From: JAIVGV01 sp036389335
Lineage (GTDB): Bacteria > Acidobacteriota > Blastocatellia > Pyrinomonadales > Pyrinomonadaceae
Reading direction: 5' to 3'
DNA length: 64,000 nucleotides
Assembly: GCA_036389335.1 (NCBI GenBank)
Contig: DASVQC010000004.1
Location: forward strand, 1-64,000
A model generated the notes under the pieces. That model was not told the origin of the DNA. It worked only from the letters and a program-made list of their open reading frames with translations, and ran no database searches. Both the position numbers and the translations under genes were made by a program. Below, in pieces: positions 41,221 to 49,887 of this stretch (the stretch's first letter is position 1; each line of letters starts with the position of its first letter).

Positions 41221-41574
41221 TTACTGAGACTCAATTCCCGTGATAGTAGCTCTGATAGCCGAAAAAATCCGTTTGCCAGGTTCGTCCGAGAATGCTATGG
41301 AATAGGAAACACCGTTGATAGTACCGATCTGTAATGTTTCCCCAGGCCCGACGGGGACGTTAGGATAAGACTGTGTACCCGGATATGGGCAAGAAATAAT
41401 TGCCCTCCAATTTCCATTTCCATCGCCAGCCAATGCTAAATTGATGGATGTAAGTGGATCCAGAAAGGTGATGAATTCTCCAGCCGAAACCGAGCTGCTG
41501 GAAAAGCTCAGGCCGAGCGAGGATGATTTGACGGTTGCGGTCGTCGTGGGGGAGGTCGTCGTGGCGGCTGACAT
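41221..41574 (-). CDS. Hypothetical protein, 117 aa
   Basis: From the ATG at 41574 the product begins with a Ser/Thr-rich low-complexity stretch (SAATTTSPTTTATVKSSS) and continues with a beta-rich part (AGEFITFLDPLTSINLALAGDGNGNWRAIISCPYPG, PVGPGETLQIGTINGVSYSIAF). It lacks a signal peptide. The size and composition resemble small self-assembling or inclusion-type proteins but no family is recognised. It sits just beyond the recognised end of the cassette array and may be an orphan cassette gene. Confidence 0.55.
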   Translation of the reverse strand: MSAATTTSPTTTATVKSSSLGLSFSSSSVSAGEFITFLDPLTSINLALAGDGNGNWRAIISCPYPGTQSYPNVPVGPGETLQIGTINGVSYSIAFSDEPGKRIFSAIRATITGIESQ

Positions 41575-41803
41575 ATTTTTTCTTCTTTCGAGATTGTATC
41601 TCTTACCTTCGGAATGTTTCAGAGTGTAGTCGGGTGAACCCCCCAAGTCCGAACATCTCTTGAGAGGCAAGTCTCGCTGACTTGTGCGTTGATATTAATC
41701 ATTCGACTTTTCATCCGTCCGTGCGTTAGCCCACATAAAATAAACTTTCATTGTTGTACACGGCATACTGCCAATGAAAAGAGAAGCGCCGAACGCTCAT
41801 TAG

Positions 41804-41940
41804 ACCGCCGGTGGCGTTCTATTTCGACTGGAGCCGACTATTACCGCCAGTGGCGGTCTAACACCATGAGAGCCGGCAATTACCGCTCGTAGCGGTCTCA
41901 CACCGCCCGGGGCTGACTTTCACCGCCTGCCTGAAGTATA
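41804..41940. repeat. Tandem ACCGCC repeat block with hairpins
   Basis: ACCGCC-type units recur at 41804, 41843, 41882, 41902 and 41922, that is with spacings of 39, 39, 20 and 20 bases. The 39-base units contain small palindromes such as ACCGCC-AGT-GGCGGT and ACCGCT-CGTA-GCGGT. The rest of 41575-42094 has no gene. The block may be a regulatory array for the response-regulator gene or another decayed mobile element. Confidence 0.6.
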
Positions 41941-42094
41941 TCACCGCGCCCACCCACGGCACTTTCGTCTCGCGCCCAACCTGAATGCCCGGATCGGGTC
42001 ATGCCGCGCTGTTTACAAAGGCATCACCGGGCGGGTACTCTGTCAATAGTCCGTCCGCTCCTCAACGCGGGCGGGTCCGAGCCTCATCTAATTT

Positions 42095-43510
42095 ATGAGT
42101 GTCAAAATCCTCATCGTAGAGGATGACGAACGCCTTCGGGACGTCTTGCTGGAGGCCGCGGCGATGGAGGGCTATGACGCACAGGGCGTCTCCAGCGCCG
42201 AAGCCGCCGTGGAACGGCTAGGGTCGGGGCAGTTCGACGTCATGGTCACCGACGTGACCTTGCCCGGGATGTCCGGCCTCGACCTTTTACGGCACTGCCC
42301 GCGGCTGCAGCCCGGCATCCTCCCCATCGTCATCACGGCCTACGGAACCATCGACATCGCCGTCGAAGCCATGAAGCGCGGCGCAGCCGATTTCATCACC
42401 AAGCCCTTCGCGCTGGACGAGATGCTGAGCGCGATTCGCGTCGCCGCCCGGCGGGTGGCGCGGGCCCGCTCCGTCGCGCTCGGCGTCCCCGGCGGCGGGA
42501 CGGTAAACCTGATCGCGGTCGCGCCCGCCATGCGAAAGCTGCTCGAACAGGTGCGCGCCATCGCGCCGTTCCCGACGACCGTGCTCGTGACCGGCGAGAC
42601 GGGGACGGGCAAGGAGGTGATCGCGCGCACGGTCCACCAACTCAGCCTGCGCCGGGAGAAAGCGTTCGTGGCGCTCAACTGCGCCGCCGTGCCCGAGCAG
42701 TTACTTGAGGACGAACTGTTCGGCCACGTGAAGGGCGCGTTCACGGGCGCGCAGGGCGCGCGCGCGGGGCGCTTCGAGCAGGCCGACGGCGGGACGCTCT
42801 TTCTCGACGAGGTGGGCGACATGAGCCTGCCGCTTCAGGCGAAGCTGCTTCGCGTCCTACAGGAGCGCGAGTTTGAAAAGCTCGGCTCGACGCGCACCGT
42901 CAAGGTGGACGTGCGCGTCGTGGCCGCGACCAGCGCCGACCTCGAACGGCGGATCGAGGAGGGCACGTTCCGCCCGGACCTTTACTACCGCCTCAACGTC
43001 ATGCACCTGCGCCTCCCGCCGCTGCGGGAGCGGCGCGAGGACGTCAGGCCGCTCGCCGAACACCTGCTCGCGAAGTTCTGCTCGGCGACGGGGCTGCCCG
43101 CCAAGACCATCCACGACGACGCGTGGGGCGCGCTGACCGGCTACGGTTGGCCCGGCAACACGCGGCAACTGCAAAACGCGGTGGAGCGCGCCGCCGCACT
43201 GACCGGCGCGGCGACCGACATCCGTTTGCAAGACCTGCCCGAGGAAGTGCGCGCGGGCGCGGAGATCATGTCTGTCACCGCCCCGAATGACGAAACGCCG
43301 CCCCCGACGATCCCCGGCGAGGGCGTCGACTTCGACGCCCTCGTCACGAAGGTGGAGCGCGACTTGCTCTTGCAGTCGCTCTCCAAGGCGGGCGGCAACA
43401 AGCTGCGCGCCGCCCAACTCCTCAACATGAAGCGCACGACCTTCGTCGAGAAGCTGAAGCGTCTGAAGATCGACACGGGGCGGGAAGAGTCCGGGGCCGG
43501 GAAAGGGTAA
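42095..43510 (+). CDS. Sigma-54-dependent response regulator (NtrC family)
   Basis: The 471-residue protein has a receiver with phospho-acceptor D53 (MVTDVTLPGMSG), a AAA+ domain with Walker A GETGTGKE (about 169), the sigma-54 contact loop GAFTGA (about 212), Walker B GGTLFLDEVGD and the RPDLYYRLNV arginine region, and a C-terminal Fis-type HTH (KAGGNKLRAAQLLNMKRTTFVEKLKRL). It activates sigma-54 promoters when phosphorylated. A candidate sigma-54 site lies before the S8 peptidase gene downstream, making that gene a possible target. The hybrid kinase at 45.7 kb is a candidate partner. Confidence 0.95.
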   Translation: MSVKILIVEDDERLRDVLLEAAAMEGYDAQGVSSAEAAVERLGSGQFDVMVTDVTLPGMSGLDLLRHCPRLQPGILPIVITAYGTIDIAVEAMKRGAADFITKPFALDEMLSAIRVAARRVARARSVALGVPGGGTVNLIAVAPAMRKLLEQVRAIAPFPTTVLVTGETGTGKEVIARTVHQLSLRREKAFVALNCAAVPEQLLEDELFGHVKGAFTGAQGARAGRFEQADGGTLFLDEVGDMSLPLQAKLLRVLQEREFEKLGSTRTVKVDVRVVAATSADLERRIEEGTFRPDLYYRLNVMHLRLPPLRERREDVRPLAEHLLAKFCSATGLPAKTIHDDAWGALTGYGWPGNTRQLQNAVERAAALTGAATDIRLQDLPEEVRAGAEIMSVTAPNDETPPPTIPGEGVDFDALVTKVERDLLLQSLSKAGGNKLRAAQLLNMKRTTFVEKLKRLKIDTGREESGAGKG

Positions 43511-43705
43511 GACGCCCCGCGCGAGTCGCGCCGTCAAGTTTTTGACACTGCCCCGCGCCCGCCGTCAGCGTTCCGACGGCGGCCCGGCGTTCGGGCCGTC
43601 AACCGGGCACACTCACCGCCCGCCCACTCAACCGCGCCGCGGTATTCGCGGCGTTCCGCCGCTCCCGAACCCCCAGAGATGAGCTTTCCCCTTTCCGGAC
43701 GACGC

Positions 43706-43720
43706 TGCACGGGAATTGCA
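43706..43720 (+). promoter_or_regulatory. Candidate sigma-54 promoter
   Basis: TGCACG-N4-TTGCA has the right spacing and an exact -12 part, but the -24 part has TG instead of GG. It stands about 70 bases before the S8 peptidase start, downstream of a sigma-54 activator gene. Confidence 0.35.
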
Positions 43721-43788
43721 CGGCAGGCCCCGCCTCACACTCTCGTGAGCCTTCAACCCTCCGCCCGACCGGACATGGAGAACAAATA

Positions 43789-45675
43789 ATGCGGATCAAA
43801 AGTTCCCCCGTGACGAAAACTCTGCTGTGCCTCACGCTGCTGCTGGCTTCGTGCGTCGGCATGACCGCCCCGCCGCCCGCCGACGCTCACGCGGCGACTC
43901 CGGCCCGCGCCGGGAAAATATCGCCGGACCTGTTGGCGCGCGCCGACGCGGCGCGAAGCGACGACGACCGCGTCGGCGTGATCGTTCAATCTAAGGGGCT
44001 CCCGAGTGCGCGCCTCGAAGGCTTCATCGCGGGGCGCGGGGGGCGCGTGCGGCGGGGCTTCGGTCGCTTCCGCGCGACCGCCGTGGAGTTGCCCGCCGCC
44101 GCCGTCAAGGCTCTGGCCGATTTCGCGGAGGTCGCCTACGTTTCGCCGGACAGGCCCGCCCGCCCGCTCGGACACGTGTCGCTGACTACGGGCGCGGATG
44201 CGGTGCGCACGCAGCCCGGCTCGGGCGGCGGCGGCTACACGCTCGACGGCTCCGGCGTCGGCATCGCCGTCGTCGACTCTTCGATCTCCCACTCCCACGC
44301 GTCCCTGCGGGATCAGAACGGCGACAGCCGCGTCGTGGCCGACGTCGATTTCACCGGTGAAGGGATTCCGGCGGACGATCCTCTGGGCCACGGCACTCAC
44401 GTCGCCAGCCTCGCCGCGGGCAACGACTCTGTCGCCTCCGGCGCCTACACCGGCATCGCCGCGAACGCCTCCCTCGTCAACCTGCGCGTGCTCAACTCGC
44501 AGGGCGTGGGGACGACCTCCGGGCTGCTGGGCGCGCTGGAGTGGGTGATGGACAACCGCCAGCAGTACAACATCAGAGTGGTCAACCTGAGCCTCGGCAC
44601 GGCAGCCGTCGATTCTTACCGCAACGACCCGCTGTGCCTCGCCGTGCGCACCCTGGTGGACGCAGGGGTGGTCGTCGTGGCAGCCGCCGGCAACGAGGGG
44701 AAGAACGCCGACGGGCAGAAGGTCTACGGACTCATCCATTCGCCCGGCATCGAGCCGTCGGCGATCACGGTCGGCGCGACCAACACCTTCGACACCGACT
44801 CGCGCTCGGACGATGGGGTCGCAACTTACTCTTCGCGCGGGCCGACCAGGAGCTACTGGACGGACGCCGGCGGCGGCGTCCACCATGACAACCTCATCAA
44901 GCCCGACCTCGTCGCGCCCGGCAACAAACTCGTCGCCGCCCAGTCGAAGGACAACGCCCTCGTCACGGCGCACCCCGAACTCGCCGCTTACTCCGACGGC
45001 GACGACGACCACGCGATGATGCGCCTGAGCGGAACCTCCATGGCCGCGCCCGTCGTCTCCGGCGCTGCCGCGCTGCTCCTGCAAGTCAACCCGAACCTGA
45101 CGCCGAACATGGTGAAGACGATTCTGATGTACACGGCGCAGCCCGTCGCGGGCTTCAACACCTTAGAGCAGGGCGCGGGGCAGTTGAACGTCGAAGGGGC
45201 CGTCCGCCTCGCCCTGCTCGTTCGCGCCGACTTCTCAAGCGGCCTGGCGCTCGGCGACCCGCTGCTGACGGCGGGCGCGCCGACCCACTCCACGACCATC
45301 GCGGGGTTTCAGTTCCCGTGGGCGGGCGGGGTCGTCGCGGGGCACACCTTCGTCACCGGCGTCGGGCTCGTGACCTGCTACCAGCGGGTGTACGACCTCG
45401 GCAGCCTGCTCGGCGACGGCATCATGGCGAGCGACGGCATCATGGCGAGCGACGGCACGATGTACACGGACGGCATCATGGCGAGCGACTCGATCCTGAC
45501 GAGCGACGGGGAGCCGCTCGGCGGCGGCGGTTTCTTCCTCGGCACGGGCATCATGGCGAGCGACGGAATACTTGCCTCCGACGGGGTTCTCGGCGGCGAC
45601 GGCATCATGGCGAGCGACGGCATCATGGCGAGCGACTCCACGGTCTCGACCGACACGCTCGCGGGCGGAGACTGA
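43789..45675 (+). CDS. Secreted S8 (subtilisin-like) peptidase with GIMASD-repeat tail
   Basis: The 628-residue protein has a signal peptide (KTLLCLTLLLASCVGMTAPPPADAHA), an I9-like propeptide and the S8 triad: Asp in AVVDSSISHSHA, His in GHGTHVASLAAGN and Ser in GTSMAAPVVSGAAALLL. After a beta-rich spacer the last 90 residues are built from six exact GIMASD units and four variants (GILASD, SILTSD, GVLGGD, GTMYTD). The repeat region could be a sorting or self-association tail; this is inference. It is followed by a membrane histidine kinase in the same direction. Confidence 0.93.
   Translation: MRIKSSPVTKTLLCLTLLLASCVGMTAPPPADAHAATPARAGKISPDLLARADAARSDDDRVGVIVQSKGLPSARLEGFIAGRGGRVRRGFGRFRATAVELPAAAVKALADFAEVAYVSPDRPARPLGHVSLTTGADAVRTQPGSGGGGYTLDGSGVGIAVVDSSISHSHASLRDQNGDSRVVADVDFTGEGIPADDPLGHGTHVASLAAGNDSVASGAYTGIAANASLVNLRVLNSQGVGTTSGLLGALEWVMDNRQQYNIRVVNLSLGTAAVDSYRNDPLCLAVRTLVDAGVVVVAAAGNEGKNADGQKVYGLIHSPGIEPSAITVGATNTFDTDSRSDDGVATYSSRGPTRSYWTDAGGGVHHDNLIKPDLVAPGNKLVAAQSKDNALVTAHPELAAYSDGDDDHAMMRLSGTSMAAPVVSGAAALLLQVNPNLTPNMVKTILMYTAQPVAGFNTLEQGAGQLNVEGAVRLALLVRADFSSGLALGDPLLTAGAPTHSTTIAGFQFPWAGGVVAGHTFVTGVGLVTCYQRVYDLGSLLGDGIMASDGIMASDGTMYTDGIMASDSILTSDGEPLGGGGFFLGTGIMASDGILASDGVLGGDGIMASDGIMASDSTVSTDTLAGGD
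45415..45665 (+). repeat. 18-bp coding repeat (GIMASD)
   Basis: GGCATCATGGCGAGCGAC units encode GIMASD; six exact copies and several variants occur with a glycine-rich interruption. DNA and protein periodicity agree, so copy number may vary between strains by slippage. Confidence 0.85.
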
Positions 45676-45709
45676 AATCTCTCCGAGATGCGGGCTACAA
45701 ACGACTGCG

Positions 45710-47689
45710 ATGGATAACGCGATGAACGAATGTGGCGAGATGGAGGCGCGCGCGGCGCGCGGGCGCGCGACGGCGAGGTTCATGGTTCTGGCGGCGGCGG
45801 CGGGCGCGGCGGCGTGCTTAGTCTCCCTCTGGAGGCTGCGGTGGGCCGAACTCGACTGGAGTTTCGCCGTGCTGGCCGCCATTACCGTCGGCGTCGGCTC
45901 GCGCGCCGTCGTCAGCATCCCGCGCGTCAAAGGCGAGGTGTCAGCCGCCGACACCTTCATCTTCCTGACGATGATGCTCTACGGCGGCGAGGCGGCGGTC
46001 GTCCTCGCCGTCGTGGAGGCGTTCTGTTCGTCCCTGCGCTTCACCAAGACGTGGCTGACGGTCTTCTTCAACGCGGGCATCATGGGCTGCTCGGCGCTCG
46101 CCGCGGTGTGGGCCGGACGCGCCTTCTTCAAACACATCCCCGACGTCGTCACGCAGGAGTTCACGGCCCGTAACGCGGGCTTCCTCTGCGCCGTCGCGCT
46201 GACGCAGTACGCGGTCAACTCCGCGCTGGCGGCGACGCGCGAGGCGCTCAGGGACGGCAAGCCGGTCTGGCGGACGTGGAAAGCCTCCTACCTCTGGCTT
46301 TCCGTCACGACCGTGGCCTGCGCGTCCGCCGCGATGGTCAGCGCGCGGCTCATCAACGTGACCGGCTTCTACTCCGTCGTCCTCATCCTCCCGATGGTCG
46401 CCGTCGTCTACCTCGCTTACCAGACGCATCTCAAAAACGCCGAGGTCGCCGAGGCGCAGGCCGAGCAGGCGCGCAAGCACGTCAAGGAGCTCTCGCGCTA
46501 CATCGACGAGCAGGAGCGCATCCGCGTGCAGTTCGCGCAGGTGGAGAAGCTGTCGGCGGTCGGCTCGCTCGCCTCGGGCGTCGCGCACGACTTCAACAAC
46601 TGCCTCGCGTCCATCCGCGGGCGGGCGGAGTTGATACTCAAGTACACGCCCGACCCGAAGACGAGGCGCGGGCTCGAACTCATCGTCAAGTCGGCCTGCG
46701 ACGGCGCGAAGACCGTCAAGCGCATTCAGGACTTCGCGCGCCAGCGGCAGGATCGCGACTTCGAGACGGTCTCCGTCGATCAACTCCTGCTCGACGTGGG
46801 CGAGATGACCAGCCCGCGCTGGAAGGACGGCGCGCAGGCGCGCGGCGTCTACATCGACCTGACGGTGGTGAACCGCTCGGGCGCGTACGTCCTCGGCGAC
46901 GAGTCGGAGCTGCGCGACGTGCTGGTCAACATGATCTTCAACGCCGTGGACGCCATGCCCGGCGACGGCCATCTCACGCTCGCGGCGGAGCGGTGCGACG
47001 AGAAGATCTGCATCGTCGTCAAAGACGACGGCGCGGGGATGGCCCCGGAAGTTCTCTCCCGCGTCTTCGACCCCTTCTTCACGACGAAGGGCGTGGGGGG
47101 CATGGGGCTGGGGCTGTCCGTGAGCTACGGCGTCATCCGCCGCCACGGCGGGACGATCAAGGTCGAGTCGGAGGTCGGGCGGGGCACGACCTTCCGGATC
47201 ACGCTCCCCCTCGTTGCGTGCGCCGCGTTGCCGGCGGGCGGCGACGCCGCGGCGGAAGTGACCGCCGCACAAAATCAGAGATGCCGGGCGACGAAGATAC
47301 TAGTGGTGGACGACGAGCAGCCGGTGCGCGAGTTGCTGCGCGACCTACTCGGGGACGAGGGGGCCGAGGTGACGCTCGCCGCCAGCGGCGCGGAGGCCCT
47401 CGCGCAGTTCGAGGCGGGTGAGTTCGACGCCGTGCTCACCGATCTCGGGATGCCCGGCATGAACGGGTGGGAGTTGCTGCGCCTCATCGACGAGCGGGAT
47501 CAGCAGGTGCCGCTGGCGGTCATCACGGGATGGGGCGAACTCGTCAGCGCGCACGAGGAGAAGGCGGCGCGGGTCGAGTGGGTGCTGACCAAGCCGTTCT
47601 CGATGTCGCAAATCTGCGACGTCGCGCAGGAGATCACCCGCCGCAAGAAGTGCCGGGAGGCCGATCCGCGGGTGACGCTCGTGGCCTGA
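45710..47689 (+). CDS. Membrane hybrid histidine kinase (HisKA-HATPase-receiver)
   Basis: The 659-residue protein has about eight N-terminal hydrophobic segments forming a membrane sensor (from AAAAGAAACLVSLWRL to SVVLILPMVAVVYLAY), a coiled-coil linker, the H box VAHDFNNCLA with phospho-histidine, N box VNMIFNAVDAM, G boxes KDDGAGMA and GGMGLGLSVSYG, and a C-terminal receiver with Asp in VLTDLGMPGMNG. The ATG at 45710 has no strong ribosome-binding site; starts at 45722 or 45740 are possible. The membrane domain type is common in Blastocatellia. It stands between the S8 peptidase and the HD-GYP gene. Confidence 0.92.
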   Translation: MDNAMNECGEMEARAARGRATARFMVLAAAAGAAACLVSLWRLRWAELDWSFAVLAAITVGVGSRAVVSIPRVKGEVSAADTFIFLTMMLYGGEAAVVLAVVEAFCSSLRFTKTWLTVFFNAGIMGCSALAAVWAGRAFFKHIPDVVTQEFTARNAGFLCAVALTQYAVNSALAATREALRDGKPVWRTWKASYLWLSVTTVACASAAMVSARLINVTGFYSVVLILPMVAVVYLAYQTHLKNAEVAEAQAEQARKHVKELSRYIDEQERIRVQFAQVEKLSAVGSLASGVAHDFNNCLASIRGRAELILKYTPDPKTRRGLELIVKSACDGAKTVKRIQDFARQRQDRDFETVSVDQLLLDVGEMTSPRWKDGAQARGVYIDLTVVNRSGAYVLGDESELRDVLVNMIFNAVDAMPGDGHLTLAAERCDEKICIVVKDDGAGMAPEVLSRVFDPFFTTKGVGGMGLGLSVSYGVIRRHGGTIKVESEVGRGTTFRITLPLVACAALPAGGDAAAEVTAAQNQRCRATKILVVDDEQPVRELLRDLLGDEGAEVTLAASGAEALAQFEAGEFDAVLTDLGMPGMNGWELLRLIDERDQQVPLAVITGWGELVSAHEEKAARVEWVLTKPFSMSQICDVAQEITRRKKCREADPRVTLVA

Positions 47690-47742
47690 GAACGTCCTCC
47701 CCCGGCGCGCGACTTCAAGCAAACCGACGGATCATTCACGCG

Positions 47743-47799
47743 GGGCCGCGCCCGCCGTTTCAACCCGGTCGCGGGTTTTTGAAACGGCGGGCGCGGCCC
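47743..47799. terminator. Long hairpin, terminator-like
   Basis: Arms 47743-47761 and 47781-47799 are perfect 19-bp complements; an inner AACCCG/CGGGTT stem ends in a T run. It stands 53 bases after the kinase stop and probably ends that transcript. The remainder of 47690-48113 shows no gene. Confidence 0.7.
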
Positions 47800-48113
47800 T
47801 TCGTGCCTTCGATCCCACCGCCCGATTCCACGTCGTCATCCCTTCCGGGCGTGAAGGGCCTTGACGGCGCGGCATCCGGGCCGGAGATGCTGCGCGCTGT
47901 CGAAAACATGACGGGGCGGCGTCGAGTGTCAATATCCGGACAGCTACGCTCAGGCGTTGGGCGCGCCGGAAATCATCCCCGCCACAATAGACGCCTCAAA
48001 ATGTGTGCAACGCGCGGGAATTCCGCGCGCGGGGTCGCGCCCGCCCGGCGCGCGGGCGCGGAACAGTTTTCGCAATGCCTCCCGGCGGGTGGTGTGGAAG
48101 GAGTGACGCTCGG

Positions 48114-49877
48114 ATGACTTTCAAAATCATGCTTGTGGACGACGAGCCGGCCAACTTGCGGCTGCTCGAACAGCTCTTGCGGCGCGACTACCAAGTCGTC
48201 ACCGCGTCCTCGGACGAGGACGCCCTGCGGCTGCTCGAACAGCACGACGTGGCGCTGCTCATCACCAACCAGCGGACGCCCCGCATCACCGGCATCGAGC
48301 TGCTGACCAGCACCGCCTCGATGCGCCCGCACATGGTCAGGATCGTCCTCACCGACGACGCCGACCTGAAAGCCCTGAGCGAGTCGGCCCACTGCGGTCA
48401 AGTCTACCGCTGCGTGACGAAGCCGTGGGACGCCGCCGATCTCCGCCTGACGGTGACCCGCGCCTTGCAGCACTACACGATTAACAAGGCCCGCCACGAG
48501 ACGGAGGAGGCGAACAAGCGACTCTCGCGGCGACTGCGGGCGACGACCCAAGGGGTCATCCGCGTGATCGCCGACACGATGGAGGCGAAAGACTGTTACG
48601 TCTACGGGCACGCCCGGCGCGTCAGCGGCTACTCCGTCGCCATCGGGCGTCGGATGCGGTTAGGCGTCCAGCTCCTCGAAGAACTCTCGCTGGCCGCCCT
48701 GATGCACGACGTCGGCAAGATCGGCACGCCCGACGCGATCCTGCTCAAGCCCGCCGCGCTCAGCGAAGACGAGCAGGCCGTCGTCCGGCTGCACGCCGAA
48801 CGCGGGGCGCGGATGCTGGCAAAGGTTCCGGAGCTTGAAGAGGCGGCGGCGGCGGTGCGCCACCACCACGAAAATTATGACGGCGGGGGCTACCCGGAAG
48901 GGCTGGCGGGCGAGCGGATACCCCTCGCCTCGCGCATCATCCGCGTGGCCGACGCCTACGACGCGATGACGAGCCCGCGCCCGTTCCGCGACGCCGTCGA
49001 GCACGAGGCGGCAGTCGCGGAGTTGAGGAAGGGCGCGGGGACACACTTCGACCCGGAGGTCGTCCGGGTGTTCTGCGAGTTGGAGGCTCTGGTGCAGATT
49101 CGCGGCAGCATCAGGCGGGGCGACTTCGGGTCTCAATTCCTCTGCGCCGCGCCCCCGCCCGACTTGTGGAGGCTGCCGTCCGAAGCGTTGGTGAGGGTGG
49201 TCGAGTCTGAGCCGGCGCTCGCCGCCGGGGTCTTGCGCGCGGCGAACGCCGGGCGGGCCGGCGGCGAAACCACGGCGAGTTTGTACGCGGCTTGCGCGCG
49301 CCTCGGGGCCGGGGCGTTGCGCGACATCATCTCGCGGGGGCGCGCGGGCGGGGCGGTCAGCCACGAGGCGGACGAGTTACGCGATCACTCGCTCCGCTGC
49401 GCGACGGCGGCCATGCTGCTGGCGGAGATGGGCGGGACGCTCGACCCGGACGAAGCCTACACCGTGGGGCTGCTCCACGATCTCGGGGAGGCTCTGCTGC
49501 GCTCTCTCTTCCCCGAAGAGGCAGAGAAAATCATCTGGCTCGGCCACTCCTTCCGGACGGACAAGGAAGTCGCCGCCTTCGGGGTCGATCACGCGCAGAT
49601 CGGGCAATGGATACTCGACGCCTGCAACGCCCCCCACGCCCTGTCCCACACCATTCAGACTCACCACGACATCAACCTCGTCATTGATCCGGCATCTCTC
49701 CTGCTGCACGTCGCCGACGCCATCGCCCACGCCGACCACCCCGACGAGGTGGCGAATCTCGACGCCCTGCCCCCGCACCGCCTCGCCGTGCTGCGGCTGA
49801 CCCATGCCGACTTGGCGCGCGTCCACGAACTGACTGCCCGAGCTGTCGGCGAGAGGTTTAGACGTGTGGCCGCTTGA
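48114..49877 (+). CDS. Receiver/HD-GYP/HDOD signalling protein
   Basis: From ATG at 48114 (GGAAGGAG upstream) the protein has 587 residues. Residues 1-120 form a receiver in which the phospho-acceptor is Asn52 (ITNQRTP) instead of Asp, while the acidic pair VDDEP and the TKPW lysine are kept. An HD-GYP domain follows (MHDVGKIGTPDAILL, HHENYDGGGYPEGL), the c-di-GMP phosphodiesterase type. The C-terminal half carries an HDOD-like domain with its own HDLGEALL. Asn at the phospho site suggests phosphorylation-independent control. The next gene starts within or just after its end. Confidence 0.9.
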   Translation: MTFKIMLVDDEPANLRLLEQLLRRDYQVVTASSDEDALRLLEQHDVALLITNQRTPRITGIELLTSTASMRPHMVRIVLTDDADLKALSESAHCGQVYRCVTKPWDAADLRLTVTRALQHYTINKARHETEEANKRLSRRLRATTQGVIRVIADTMEAKDCYVYGHARRVSGYSVAIGRRMRLGVQLLEELSLAALMHDVGKIGTPDAILLKPAALSEDEQAVVRLHAERGARMLAKVPELEEAAAAVRHHHENYDGGGYPEGLAGERIPLASRIIRVADAYDAMTSPRPFRDAVEHEAAVAELRKGAGTHFDPEVVRVFCELEALVQIRGSIRRGDFGSQFLCAAPPPDLWRLPSEALVRVVESEPALAAGVLRAANAGRAGGETTASLYAACARLGAGALRDIISRGRAGGAVSHEADELRDHSLRCATAAMLLAEMGGTLDPDEAYTVGLLHDLGEALLRSLFPEEAEKIIWLGHSFRTDKEVAAFGVDHAQIGQWILDACNAPHALSHTIQTHHDINLVIDPASLLLHVADAIAHADHPDEVANLDALPPHRLAVLRLTHADLARVHELTARAVGERFRRVAA

Positions 49878-49887
49878 CACCCGCATG

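Noticed and set aside
43753..47272. Two minus-strand frames of about 440 codons opposite the S8 peptidase and the kinase
   Set aside because: Both mirror well-defined plus-strand proteins with catalytic motifs.
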